From: CAVSUZ01 sp963834715
GTDB lineage: Bacteria; Pseudomonadota; Alphaproteobacteria; Acetobacterales; Acetobacteraceae
Length of the DNA stretch: 64,000 bases
NCBI GenBank assembly: GCA_963834715.1
Contig: CAWIDE010000001.1
Span: forward strand, 62,001-126,000
Direction of reading: 5' to 3'
The notes under the pieces are model-generated. The model had not been told where the DNA came from and ran no database searches. It saw only the letters and a program-made list of their open reading frames with translations. Numbering within the stretch: position 1 is the stretch's first letter; each line of letters begins with the position of its first letter. The position numbers were made by a program, and so were the translations under genes. Shown in pieces: positions 52,982 to 62,526 of the stretch.

Positions 52982-54296
52982 TCATACGTTGGACAGCACG
53001 GCGGCGGTGCTCGACGGTTCCGGGATTGGTTCAATGCGGCCAAGCACGACGATATACGAGAAGATCCCGACCAACAGCACGACACCGGCAATGAGGAATG
53101 CGCCAGCGAAGGAGTGCGTGAGTTCGACGATGAACCCCGTGATCACGGGAGCCGCGACGCCCATCAGGTTGTTGGTGAAATTAACGATACCGCCGATGGT
53201 GCCAGTACCGCCGCGCGGGGCGATCAGGGAGACGATCGACGAGCCGACCGGTGCAGCCGCCGCAAGGCCGGTCAGCGCAATGGTGATCCAGAGAATGGCC
53301 CAGAGCGGGTCTGTCGCGCCAACGGCGCCGAACACGGCAAGACCCAGCAGCATGCCCACAACAAGCACGGACTTGCGCACCTTTGTCTCGCTGTAGCCCT
53401 TGGCGATGAGGTGATCGACAAGGAATCCGCCTATCAGGAGGTCTGAGAGGCTGGCGAACAGCCAAGGGATCGTCGCATAGCCTGCCGATTTCAGAACATT
53501 CATGTGCAGGGTTTGCACGAGATAGCCCGGCAGCCACGTCAGGAAGAGATAGAACGAGTAACCATACGCCGAGAAGCCAATCGTGAGGCCCCACACCTTC
53601 CTGTTGCGTAGCAGGTAGCCCAGCATGGTTCCCTGGCCCGCGGTCGCCACGCCTTCGGGCGTCGCTCCCCCGGCGCGGATGTAATTAAGTTCGGCTTTCG
53701 TCAGCCGCGTGTCCTCGCTCGGATCACGATAGATGATCCAGTACGCAACAAAGAAGGCGAGACTCAGCACCGCAGTGATGCCGAAGCCCCACCGCCAGCC
53801 GAGACTGACGATGGCGAAGGCGACTAGCGGCACACCGATGACGTTGGAGAATTTCGCGGCGGAATCGAAAATGGCCGTCGAGCGCGAGCGTTCCTGTGTC
53901 GGGAACCAATAGCCGGTTGCCTTCTGACTGGCGGGAAAGGCGGGCGCCTCAGCGACACCCAGCAGGACGCGCGCCGCGAACATGCCGGCGAAACCGCTGG
54001 AGATAGCGGTAAGTGCAGACGCCACCGCCCAGAGGAATGCGCCCCAGCGGCCGAACTCGCTTCACACCGAACCGGTCGAGCACCATCCCGCCGGGGACCT
54101 GCAGCAGCGAGTAGGACCAGAAAAAGGCGCTGAACAGCAGGCCCAACTCCTCGGGAGACAAGCTGAAGTCCTTTTGAAGTTGTGGCGCCGCGACCGACAG
54201 ATTGATCCGATCAATGTAGTTAATGAGCACACCTGCTCCGAGGAGGACGCCAATGATCCATCGCCGCCGCGGAATGCGTTGTGTGTCTAACGCCAT
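52982..54296 (-). CDS. MFS transporter (anion:cation symporter type), apparent +1 frameshift
   Basis: This is a 12-helix importer (437 aa when rebuilt) for an organic acid or N-acyl amino acid. The N-terminus MALDTQRIPRRRWIIGVLLG, INYIDRINLSVAAPQLQKDF and QVPGGMVLDRFGVKRV are read from 54296. Removing the doubled base at 54054-54055 (GTT to GT on the coding strand) continues as GRWGAFLWAVASALTAISSG and ARVLLGVAEAPAFPASQKAT to the end at 52982. Read literally, the frame breaks into 115- and 347-residue pieces. It is the first gene of the D-amino acid run and divergent from the IclR gene. Confidence 0.87.
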
Positions 54297-54462
54297 GTCG
54301 GAAGCTCCCTACCCTTGCTAAGTGTCTTTTGTGTCGCTACTTTGTCCCGCCGGTTAGACACCTATCCTGTATAGCGACAGCTCACATTTACCGACGGTCG
54401 TGATTTGGATCAAGATGGTCGCCTGCCATCGGTGTAGGGAGGGAGGGAGACAGTCAGCGGTA
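54297..54462. promoter_or_regulatory. Divergent control region between the MFS and IclR genes
   Basis: This 166-bp gap separates the two divergent transcription units and should hold both promoters and an IclR operator. GTTAGACAC near 54353-54361 is the inverse of GTGTCTAAC in the first codons of the MFS gene (about 54283-54291), a 9-bp inverted pair about 60 bp apart. Whether IclR binds it is unknown. GGGAGGGAGGGAG lies ahead of the IclR start. Confidence 0.45.
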
Positions 54463-55303
54463 ATGACGAGTCCGAAGGCGGGTGCAGACCTGGGACGGGT
54501 ACGGGGCATCGATCGGGCGATCGAATTGCTCGAATGCCTTCACGCCGCGCCGGCAGCCGCTGCGGATCGGGGAGATTGCGCGCCGCCTGAACGCGCCACG
54601 CTCGACGGTTTATGACTTGGTCAACCGGTTTCTCGACGCGGCCATTCTTGAGACCTACGATGCCGACGGCCGGGTGTTCTTCGGGCGAACCCTGCATTTC
54701 TACGCCGCCGATTTTCTCGAGATACATGGTCTCAGCCGGCGGGCGCGCGAAGAAGTCGTCAGCATCGCCGGGCGCACCGGTGAGACCGCTCAATTCTGCG
54801 TGCTCCACGGCGACAAGTACACGGTCGCACATATGCAGACCGGTCGGAAGATCTTCCGGATCAGCACGGAAATCGGCGTGCGGGTTCCGATTCCATGGAC
54901 GGCGTCGGGTAGGTTGCTGCTTGATCACATGACGCGGGAGGAGGTGGAGCAGTTTGTCCCGGCGGAGGATTTCGTGCTCCCCGACGGCGCGCGGATCAAT
55001 CCGGAGCGTTTCTACGACGAATTGTGTCGCGCTCGCCGCGACGGCTATTGCGTCACCACCGGTCTTGTCGACGACTCTACAAACTGCATCGCGGCGCCGG
55101 TTCGTAGGACGGATGGTGTCGCAGTCGCCTGCGTCTGCGTCGTGACCGTGGGGCGGCTGAGCGAGTTTGAGAAACGATCGTTGGTCCGTGTGCTGCAAGA
55201 GAGTGCGGCGCGTCTTTCGAGCTACGTGACCGGATCGGTTGAACCCGGTCTTTGTGGTGAACAGGTTTCGCGCGTGCGTGCTCGCGTGATACCCGCCGCG
55301 TGA
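54463..55303 (+). CDS. IclR family transcriptional regulator, apparent +1 frameshift
   Basis: This is a regulator with an N-terminal winged helix-turn-helix and a C-terminal ligand domain (279 aa when rebuilt). It starts MTSPKAGADLGRVRGIDRAI at 54463 and reads to ELLECLHAA. One extra base within 54541-54551 then shifts the frame. The next frame gives PLRIGEIARRLNAPRSTVYD and LVNRFLDAAILETYDADGRV through to TGRKIFRISTEIGVRVPIPW. It probably controls the divergent D-amino acid genes, by position only. Confidence 0.85.
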
Positions 55304-55322
55304 AATCATAGTTGAGGAAGCC

Positions 55323-55806
55323 GTGAACCGATCGCGCTTCACGACATCGCCGCGGCATGAGGAGGTTGTACGCCCGGAATGGATCGAACTCGAACGGGCA
55401 TATGAACCTCGCCTACTACGTGGTGATATTCGACCACGCGACCGACCTGGTGTTTGATACCGTCGATATCGGCGCGGCTTACCGGGCGCGGACCGGGAAC
55501 TCCTGCTTCGTGGTGGAGACACATACGGTTTATGAGCAGGAGGTGCGCGAGGGCGAACGGGTCGTGGTGATGTCGCGGCTGCTCGGGGTGGATGCCAAGC
55601 GGCTGCATCTGTTCCACGAGATGTTCCGTCCGGTTGGTGGAAAGCGCGTGTCGGCGCAGGAGATCATGTGCCTGCATGTGGATATGGGCACGCGGCGCGC
55701 GACGGCGTGGCCGGTGGAAACCCGGCTGGGGCTGGAGGAAATGATCAGGGCAAGTTCGGCGGAACCGCTGCCGAAAGGCGTCGGGCGGCGGATCGCGATG
55801 GGGTAG
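55323..55806 (+). CDS. Hotdog-fold acyl-CoA thioesterase, apparent +1 frameshift
   Basis: This is a thioesterase-like protein (160 aa when rebuilt). A GTG at 55323, preceded by GAGGAAG, reads MNRSRFTTSPRHEEVVRPEW and IEL. With one base fewer at 55391-55394 it continues NGHMNLAYYVVIFDHATDLV, the family motif with NGHMN. The C-terminal part (FVVETHTVYEQEVREGERVV) matches hotdog enzymes acting on carnitine or betainyl thioesters and other acyl-CoAs. Read literally, only 55357-55806 is seen, with an unrelated N-terminus. The SDR gene follows 14 bp later. Confidence 0.82.
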
Positions 55807-55820
55807 GGGGAGAGGCGAAT

Positions 55821-56603
55821 ATGTCGCTGTTCGATCTAAGCGGAAAAGTTGCGCTAGTAACCGGATCGAGCAGGGGGATAGGGCGGGCCATCGCCGAGCG
55901 GATGGCGGAGCATGGTGCGAAGGTCGTCGTATCATCGCGCAAGCAGGATGCGTGCGAAGTCGTGGCGGAGAGCATACGCCTCCATGGTGGCGAGGCAATT
56001 GTTGTGCCGTGCCATATCGGGCGGAAAGAGGAGCTGCAAAATCTAATTGACCGCAGCATCGCTCATTGGGGCGGGATCGACGTGCTGGTCTGCAACGCTG
56101 CGGTGAACCCCTACATGGGGCCGGCGGCGGGTGCCTCTGACGAAGTGTATGAACGGATCATGGGTGCCAACGTCCGCAGCAATTTCTGGCTCTGCAATAT
56201 GGTGCTGCCGCATATGGCGGCGCGAGGCGGGGGATCGGTCATCATTATTTCCTCAATTGGCGGACTGCGCGGATCGGCGCAGCTTGGGCTATATGCGATC
56301 TCCAAGGCTGCGGACATGCAGTTGGCACGCAATATCTGCGTGGAATGGGGGCCGAAAAACATCCGCGCCAATGCGATCGCGCCGGGGCTGATACGGACCG
56401 ATTTCGCACGGGCGCTGTGGGAGAATCCGGATATTTATCGCAAGCGGACGCGGGATACGCCGCTGCAGCGTATCGGGGAGCCGGATGAGGTCGCCGGTGC
56501 GGCGGTCTTTCTAGCTTCCCCGGCAGGTAGTTTCGTGACCGGGCACACCCTGTTGGTCGATGGCGGGACGACGGCGGGCACGGTGGTGAGACAGGACGAT
56601 TGA
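55821..56603 (+). CDS. SDR family NAD(P)-dependent oxidoreductase
   Basis: This is a classical short-chain dehydrogenase (260 aa). The cofactor motif TGSSRGIG is at residues 14-21, CNAAV follows, and the catalytic Tyr158 and Lys162 are in YAISKA, with Ser in IISSIGG. The C-terminal GHTLLVDGGTT is standard. The frame is open upstream to 55668 inside the thioesterase gene, but GGGGGAGAGG before the ATG at 55821 and the MSLFDLSGKVALVTG start settle it. Substrate unknown. Confidence 0.93.
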   Translation: MSLFDLSGKVALVTGSSRGIGRAIAERMAEHGAKVVVSSRKQDACEVVAESIRLHGGEAIVVPCHIGRKEELQNLIDRSIAHWGGIDVLVCNAAVNPYMGPAAGASDEVYERIMGANVRSNFWLCNMVLPHMAARGGGSVIIISSIGGLRGSAQLGLYAISKAADMQLARNICVEWGPKNIRANAIAPGLIRTDFARALWENPDIYRKRTRDTPLQRIGEPDEVAGAAVFLASPAGSFVTGHTLLVDGGTTAGTVVRQDD

Positions 56604-56643
56604 GGGTGCGAAGCCCGTCAGACGCTCGTCCATCGAGCTGGCG

Positions 56644-57204
56644 ATGCGCATGAAGCGGCGGGCTGGAGTCACCGAGCTGTTCCTCAGCTTCCTTGGCATT
56701 GGAGCGATGAGCTTTGGTGGCGGCCTGGTGGCCTGGATCCGCCGCGAGGCCGTGCAGCGGCACGGCTGGATGGATGATACGCAGTTCCTCACGGCCTATG
56801 GGCTCTGCCAGATCGTCCCCGGCGCGAATAACGTCAATCTGGCGGTGTTCATCGGATGGGAGCAGCGAGGGATCCCCGGGGCCGTGGTTGCGGTTGCCGG
56901 GATGATGCTTGTGCCGATCCTGTTCTACGCGGCGGTGGGGGCGATTTATCTCACGTTGCAGACCGGTCCTTACGGGGCGGCGGTGGGGCGAGTGCTGGGT
57001 GGGATGGGTGCGGTCGCCATCGGTCTCAACCTGGCCACCGGTTATCGGCTGGGCAAACGGAGCCTGCACACGATCCAAAGCATCGTCGTGGCGGCGATCA
57101 CCGCGATCGCGGTCGGGATTATGGGGGTGCCGTTGCTCTGGGCGCTGTTGGTGCTGGTGCCCGCGAGCCTGATGCTGACCTGGATCCAGCGGCCAGCCCA
57201 ATGA
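56644..57204 (+). CDS. Chromate transporter, N-terminal-half type
   Basis: This is a short-chain CHR protein (186 aa, about five to six helices). It carries LFLSFLGIGAMSFGGGLVAW and TAYGLCQIVPGANNVNLAVF, the conserved GGG and PGP-like motifs. It should pair with the next gene to form a heterodimeric exporter of chromate or a related oxyanion. The stop overlaps the next start (ATGA). Chromate is the family name's substrate; the physiological one may be sulfate-like. Confidence 0.88.
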   Translation: MRMKRRAGVTELFLSFLGIGAMSFGGGLVAWIRREAVQRHGWMDDTQFLTAYGLCQIVPGANNVNLAVFIGWEQRGIPGAVVAVAGMMLVPILFYAAVGAIYLTLQTGPYGAAVGRVLGGMGAVAIGLNLATGYRLGKRSLHTIQSIVVAAITAIAVGIMGVPLLWALLVLVPASLMLTWIQRPAQ

Positions 57205-57722
57205 TCGCAACGCTGCTGCAACTCGCCGCCCTATTTTCCCTGCTGTCGCTGCTGGCGGTGGGCGGCGGCGCAGGTGTGATACCCGACATGCAGCGGGCAG
57301 CGGTTGATGTTCACCAGTGGATGACCGGATCGGAGTTTCTGGACGCGTTTGCGATCTCGCGGGCCGCGCCGGGGCCGGGATCGCTAATTGTGCTGCTAGT
57401 GGGCCAGCGGGCGGCTCGCTGGCTAGGCGCCGCGGTGGCGCTGGTGGCAATGTTTGGGCCGTCTTCGGCGCTGGCCTATCTCGTCGCCCGGAGTTGGCGG
57501 AGGGCGGGAAACGCACCATGGCGCCTGGCGATCGAGCAGGGGCTGGCGCCGGTAGCGGTTGGACTGACCATCGCGAGCGGGCTCGCCTTGGTGCGGGGCA
57601 CGGAGCATGGCTGGCTCGCCTACGGGGTGACCGCGGGAGCGACTCTGGTTTTCGCGCTCAGCGAGTCGCACCCTCTGTTTCTACTCGTGCTCGGCGGCGT
57701 GACTATGCTCGCGTTCGGATAA
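57201..57722 (+). CDS. Chromate transporter, C-terminal-half type
   Basis: This is the partner short-chain CHR protein (173 aa) starting MIATLLQLAALFSLLSLLAV with GGGAGVIPDMQRAAV. The second motif is EFLDAFAISRAAPGPGSLIV. Together with the previous gene it mirrors a full two-domain ChrA. No chrB-type regulator is adjacent. Confidence 0.88.
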   Translation: MIATLLQLAALFSLLSLLAVGGGAGVIPDMQRAAVDVHQWMTGSEFLDAFAISRAAPGPGSLIVLLVGQRAARWLGAAVALVAMFGPSSALAYLVARSWRRAGNAPWRLAIEQGLAPVAVGLTIASGLALVRGTEHGWLAYGVTAGATLVFALSESHPLFLLVLGGVTMLAFG

Positions 57723-57791
57723 GACTTGCCGGCAGATGCCCGCCTAGGTTACACACGCATACGTGAGTTCTGCCGGGGCTGAGGGGTCGGG

Positions 57792-58723
57792 GTGCAAGCA
57801 GTTGCGGCCACATCGCACTTAACGCATCACGCTGCTTCCGACGATCTGCCGCCTGAATTCGACATCGCACTGTATCTACAGGACGAGCACAATCAGGATT
57901 TGCGGCAACTAAGTCCGCGGGACGCGCAGCACCATTACGACTACTACGGCCGCGAAGAAGGCCGCCCCTGCTCGATCGTGGCCAACCGGCAGAATTTACT
58001 GTTGCTGGTGCCGCAAGACGGGGTGGTGTTGGAGATCGGCCCTGGCTCGGCGCGGCGTTTCCGGGTGGAGCACGCGAGGTAACATACCTCGACGCCTTCA
58101 CGGCCGAACAGCTCCGCTCCCAGTTCCCCGAAGCAGAAAATGCGCCGGAAATCCACGTGGTGTGGCGTGGCGAACCTTACCTCAAGCTGTTCCGGCAGCG
58201 TTTTGATGCCGTCTTTGCCGGGTGCAGCCTGGACCATCAGCCTTGCCTGATTACTCATTTGAGTGATGTGGCGGGCGTGCTGAAGCCTGGGGCGCGCTAT
58301 TTCGTGGTGTTGCCCGACCGGCGCTACACGGCTGATCATTATCTGCCGGACTCGACATTCGCCGACGCGCTGGACGCCTACGCGGCCCAGCGTACGCGCC
58401 ATTCAACGCGAGCGCTTGCCGCGCAGCTGCTGCTCCTAACGCACGACGACGGGGCGCGGCACTGGCGGGGCGATCACGGCGCCGATCCGCGGGCGCTGTT
58501 GCCCGATCCCAGGCTGCGCGAGGCGCTGAGTACTTTGTTGCGGGCGGTGCGGGGGAACGCCGCCTACCTGGATGCACGGGCCTGGCAATTCACGCCCGGG
58601 AGCTTCCGGCTACTGGTCGAAACATTGGCGGCTTATGGGCTGTCTCCGCTGCGTGTCGAGCGGCTCTATCCGACGATCCGGCCGGCCAAGGAGTTCTATG
58701 CCGTGCTCCGCGTCATGGCATGA
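57792..58723 (+). CDS. Methyltransferase-like glycan-associated protein, apparent -1 frameshift
   Basis: The protein (310 aa when rebuilt, GTG start) opens with FDIALYLQDEHNQDLRQLSP and HHYDYYGREEGRPCS, a repeat shared with the next gene. The SAM-binding-like strand LVPQDGVVLEIGPG follows. One base appears to be missing within 58041-58056. After it, the frame reads GAREVTYLDAFTAEQLRSQF and CSLDHQPCLITHLSDVAGVL, then PGARYFVVLPDRRYTADHYL. This looks like a class I methyltransferase domain with the LEIGPG motif. It precedes the glycosyltransferase gene and probably acts on the same glycan. Confidence 0.78.
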
Positions 58724-58754
58724 GAGGGTCCTCCTTGGGGGCTAGGGGTGTGGC

Positions 58755-61700
58755 ATGAGCAGGAACCTGGCGGATGAGCTTCGTGTCCTGTTCGATGACG
58801 AGTGGTATCTGCAGCGATATCAGGATGTGCGCGCTGCATCTTCCGATCCGATGCAGCACTACATCCAATATGGCATCAATGAAGGCCGTGATCCGAACGC
58901 CTTCTTCGAAGGGAACTGGTACCGGGAGCATTACCCGGACGTGGGTAAGGCGCAGCTTGATCCCCTCCTGCATTACCTGCAGGTGGGCGCGAGCCAGTTA
59001 CGCAATCCATCGCCTCGGTTCGATGCGGCCTGGTATGTGGAACAGCATCCCGAGGCAGCGGCCAACCCACTAATTTACCATCTGACTTTCGGCCGGCACC
59101 AGGGATGGCTAACGGAGCCGCCGGTTGCGATGGAGAACTTTCTGCCCTCTACGGACGCGTTGCCGGCTTGTCCGCCGGGTGTGGTCGTCGATGTTGTGAT
59201 CCCGGTGTACCGGGGACGTGAGGAGACGCGGCGGTGCCTGGCGTCCGTGCTGGCCGATCCGAAGCGTCCACCCGGCCGAGTGATTGTTGTGGACGACCAT
59301 TCGCCGGACCAAGCCCTGTCGACGGACATGGACAGGCTACGTGCTGAAGGGCGAATCATGCTGATTCGGAATCAGCGCAACCTGGGTTTCGTCGCGTCCG
59401 TCAATGCGGGAATTATGGCCGCGGGCGACCATGATGTCGCGCTGTTGAACAGCGACACGGAGGTTCCACCGGGCTGGCTGGACCGGCTGGCGGGGCATGC
59501 CTATGCCGGCCAACGCATCGCGTCGGTATCGCCGTTCTCGAACAACGCGACCATTTGCGGCTATCCCAGCGTGGGAGGTGGGCCGATCCCGTTCGGCCTG
59601 ACGACCGGCGACATTGACCGGATCTCCCGCGAGACCAATGCGGGCCGGCGGGTCGAGGTGCCGACCACCGTGGGATTCTGCATGTATCTCCGCCGCGCAG
59701 CGATCAATACGGTAGGGCTATTCGACGCAGCCGCGTTCGGGCGCGGCTACGGCGAGGAGAACGATTTCTGTTTGCGCGCCTCGGCGCGCGGATGGCGCCA
59801 CGTGATCGCGTGCGATACGTTTGTTTATCACAAGGGGAACGTTAGTTTTCGCGACGAGACAAACGAAAATTATCAGCGGGCGCAGAAGGTGCTTGCGAAG
59901 CGCTGGCCGGATTATGCCAGCAAGGTGGAGCGTCATATGCGACGCGACCCTGCGGCGCCGGCCCGTTTTGCCGCGACCGCGGCGTTGTTCCGCACCCTCG
60001 GTAGCCCAGTTATCGCGCTGATCTCGCACGGGCTAGGCGGTGGGGTGCAGCGGCATTCGACGCGTTAGTCGAGCGGGCGGGCAGGGGTGCGTTGTTCCTG
60101 ATGCTGTCGTCCTCCTCGCGGGGTGTGCGGATAACGGTGCCGCAGCTGAACGGCCATTCCGCCGTCGAACTGCCGGGGAGCGAGCTGGAGACGATCGTCG
60201 TCATGCTGCGCTCGGCGAATGTCTCGCGGGTGCATCTGCATCATCTGCTCGGCCTCGATCTGGATGTGCGTGGCCTGCTCATGCGGCTGCAGGTGCCGTT
60301 CGACGTGACGGTGCACGATTATTTCGGCATCTGCCCGCAGGTGAACCTTCTGCCGTGGCTCGACGGGCACTACTGCGGGGAGCCCGGTCCCGCGCAATGC
60401 AACGCCTGCATTGCCGACCGGCCAAGCCATTACGCGCGGGATATCACCTCCTGGCAGCTCGAACGGCGCTGGATGTTCGCGGAGGCCGATCGCGTCCTGT
60501 GCCCGAGCGAGGATGTGCGGGCGCGGCTCGCGAGGCATGGGGTGGCCGAGCGGGCGATCGTGGCGCCGCACGAGGCGGTTGCCGCCGGTGCATGGCCAAT
60601 CAGGCTGCGGGCGCTGGCCACGGGCCAAAAGCTGCGCATTGCGTTGTTGGGCGTACTGGCCCAGCAGAAGGGCGCGCACACCGTTTGCGCGGTGGCGGAA
60701 GCGGCGGACCCCGCGATCCTGGAGTTCCGTCTGGTCGGCCATCCCGAGGAGGAGTTGCCGAAGGCGGTGGCTCGGCGGATCCGGGTCACCGGCGAGTATG
60801 AGGATAAGGACCTTCGAAGACTGCTGGCAAAGGCCGCGCCACATGTCGCCTGGTTTCCGGCGCAGTGGCCCGAGACTTACAGCTACACGCTGAGCGCTGC
60901 GATCGAGGCCGGACTACCGATTGTGGCCAGCAATATCGGCGCCTTTGCCGAGCGGTTGACCGGGCGGCCGATGACGTGGTTGGTTGATCCCGCCGCTCCG
61001 GCACGGGAGTGGATAGAGGTGTTCGGCCAGGTGCGATTGGCCCTGCTGGACAAGACCGTCCCGCCGCAAGTGCAACGTCCCCCGCGGGCGGATTTCTACC
61101 CAGAGGATTATCTGCATCCGGTCGGTTCGTTCCTTCGCGCGAGCTCCAGTCGCACGCGCGTCGCGGTGATCCCGGAACGCTTTCCCAACGGTTGGATGAC
61201 GCCCTGCGCGTATATCCGGTTGTTGCAGCCGCTGGATCATATGGCGGCCGCCGCCGGGCTGGAATTGGTCGTCACCACGGCCGAGGAGGCTATGGGCAGC
61301 CGCGCGGATGCGATCGTTACGCAGCGTCATGCTGTGAGTGACAGTCCGGCTGCGGAGGCATTGCTGGATCACTGTCGCCGGACCAACACGCGCCTGATCT
61401 ACGACCTCGATGACGACCTGCTCAGCATTCCTCCGGACCACGCCGACGCCGCGGATCTGCGCCCCAAGGCGCGGGTAGTCGAGCAACTGGTCCGGGGGGC
61501 AAGCCGCGTCTGGGTGTCCACGCCGGCGCTGGCTCGCCGGCTGAAACCGCTGCGGGGTGATGTGGTCGTGGTGCCGAACGGGTTGGATGAGCGGCTCTGG
61601 GCTGATCCGCCGGGGCCGCGTGCCTATCGCCAGGGGCCAATGCGGGTGCTGTTTATGGGTACCGCCACACATGATGCGGATTTCGCGCTGGTCGAGCCCG

Positions 61701-62278
61701 CGTTAAGCCGCTTGCGCGACCAGTTCGGCGAGCGGCTGCACTTTGATATGATCGGCGTCAGCGTCCGGTCCGATTTGCCGGACTGGGTCCAGCGGCCCCA
61801 TGTGTGGCCCTCGGCGCATCTGTCCTATCCCGCGTTCGTCAACTGGATCTGCCAGCATCCGGGCTGGGACGTGGGTATCGCCCCGCTCGCCGATACGCCG
61901 TTCAACGCGACCAAGTCGGCTATCAAGGCGATGGATTATGCGGCACTGGGGCTGAGTGTGGTTGCTTCGGACGTGGAAGCCTATCGGGACACGCTCAGCC
62001 CGGACACCGGCGCGCTATTGGTGCCAGCGGACCCACTCGCCTGGGCGGAAACGCTGGGTCGTCTGCTCCGAAACCCGCGATGGCGGCAGGAACTGGCGGC
62101 CAGGACGCGGGCAGCGTTTGCCTCTCGCTGGACGCTGATGGCGCAACGGGCGGCACGGGTAGCGGCGCTGGAGGACGCGCTGCGGGCTGAGGCGCCCGAG
62201 GTGGAGGTGGCCGGGGCGCGCGGGGACGTGCCACCACGGAGGCGCCGAGGCGCGGAGAAACTTGCGCTATCTGCATGA
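58755..62278 (+). CDS. Two-domain glycosyltransferase (GT2 plus GT4), apparent -1 frameshift
   Basis: This is a very large cytoplasmic enzyme (about 1174 aa when rebuilt). Residues of about 5-115 hold three WY...YPDV...HY...G repeats. A GT2 domain follows (VVDVVIPVYRGREETRRCLA, then NSDTEVPPGWLDRLA, with YGEENDFCLRASARGWRH). At 60054-60058 one T seems to be missing from CATTTCG. Restoring it joins GGGVQRH to FDALVERAGRGALFLML. The second part has GT4-like features (VHDYFGICPQVNLLPWLDGH, LCPSEDVRARLARHGV, WFPAQWPETYSYTLSAAIEA) and a final GT4-like half (LIYDLDDDLL, MDYAALGLSVVASDVEAY). It probably builds a surface polysaccharide. Confidence 0.85.
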
Positions 62279-62310
62279 CTTCGCGGCGGACGCCCCCGTC
62301 AGAACCGTCG

Positions 62311-62334
62311 TGGCCGGGCTTGATATGACCCGGC
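62311..62334. repeat. Palindromic repeat/hairpin between convergent genes
   Basis: GGCCGGG, a 10-base loop and CCCGGCC form a perfect 7-bp stem. Similar GGCCGGGCTTG-type palindromes are common between genes in alphaproteobacteria. It lies 33 bp after the glycosyltransferase stop and could help end that transcript. Confidence 0.6.
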
Positions 62335-62526
62335 CATCTTCGCAAGGACGGGCGCAGCGCCGGTCTCATCGTCTCTTGCTACAACCGATGATCGCGTGGC
62401 CAAGAGGACTGCCCCGCGCGGCGGTCGCGGGAAGTGGTCCTTTCGAAGTGTTGCGGAAGCCGGTTCTGCCGGAGTTTCTGGAGGCGCGCGTCGCGGCACT
62501 GTTGGAGACCGCGAACGGCGCTTTAG

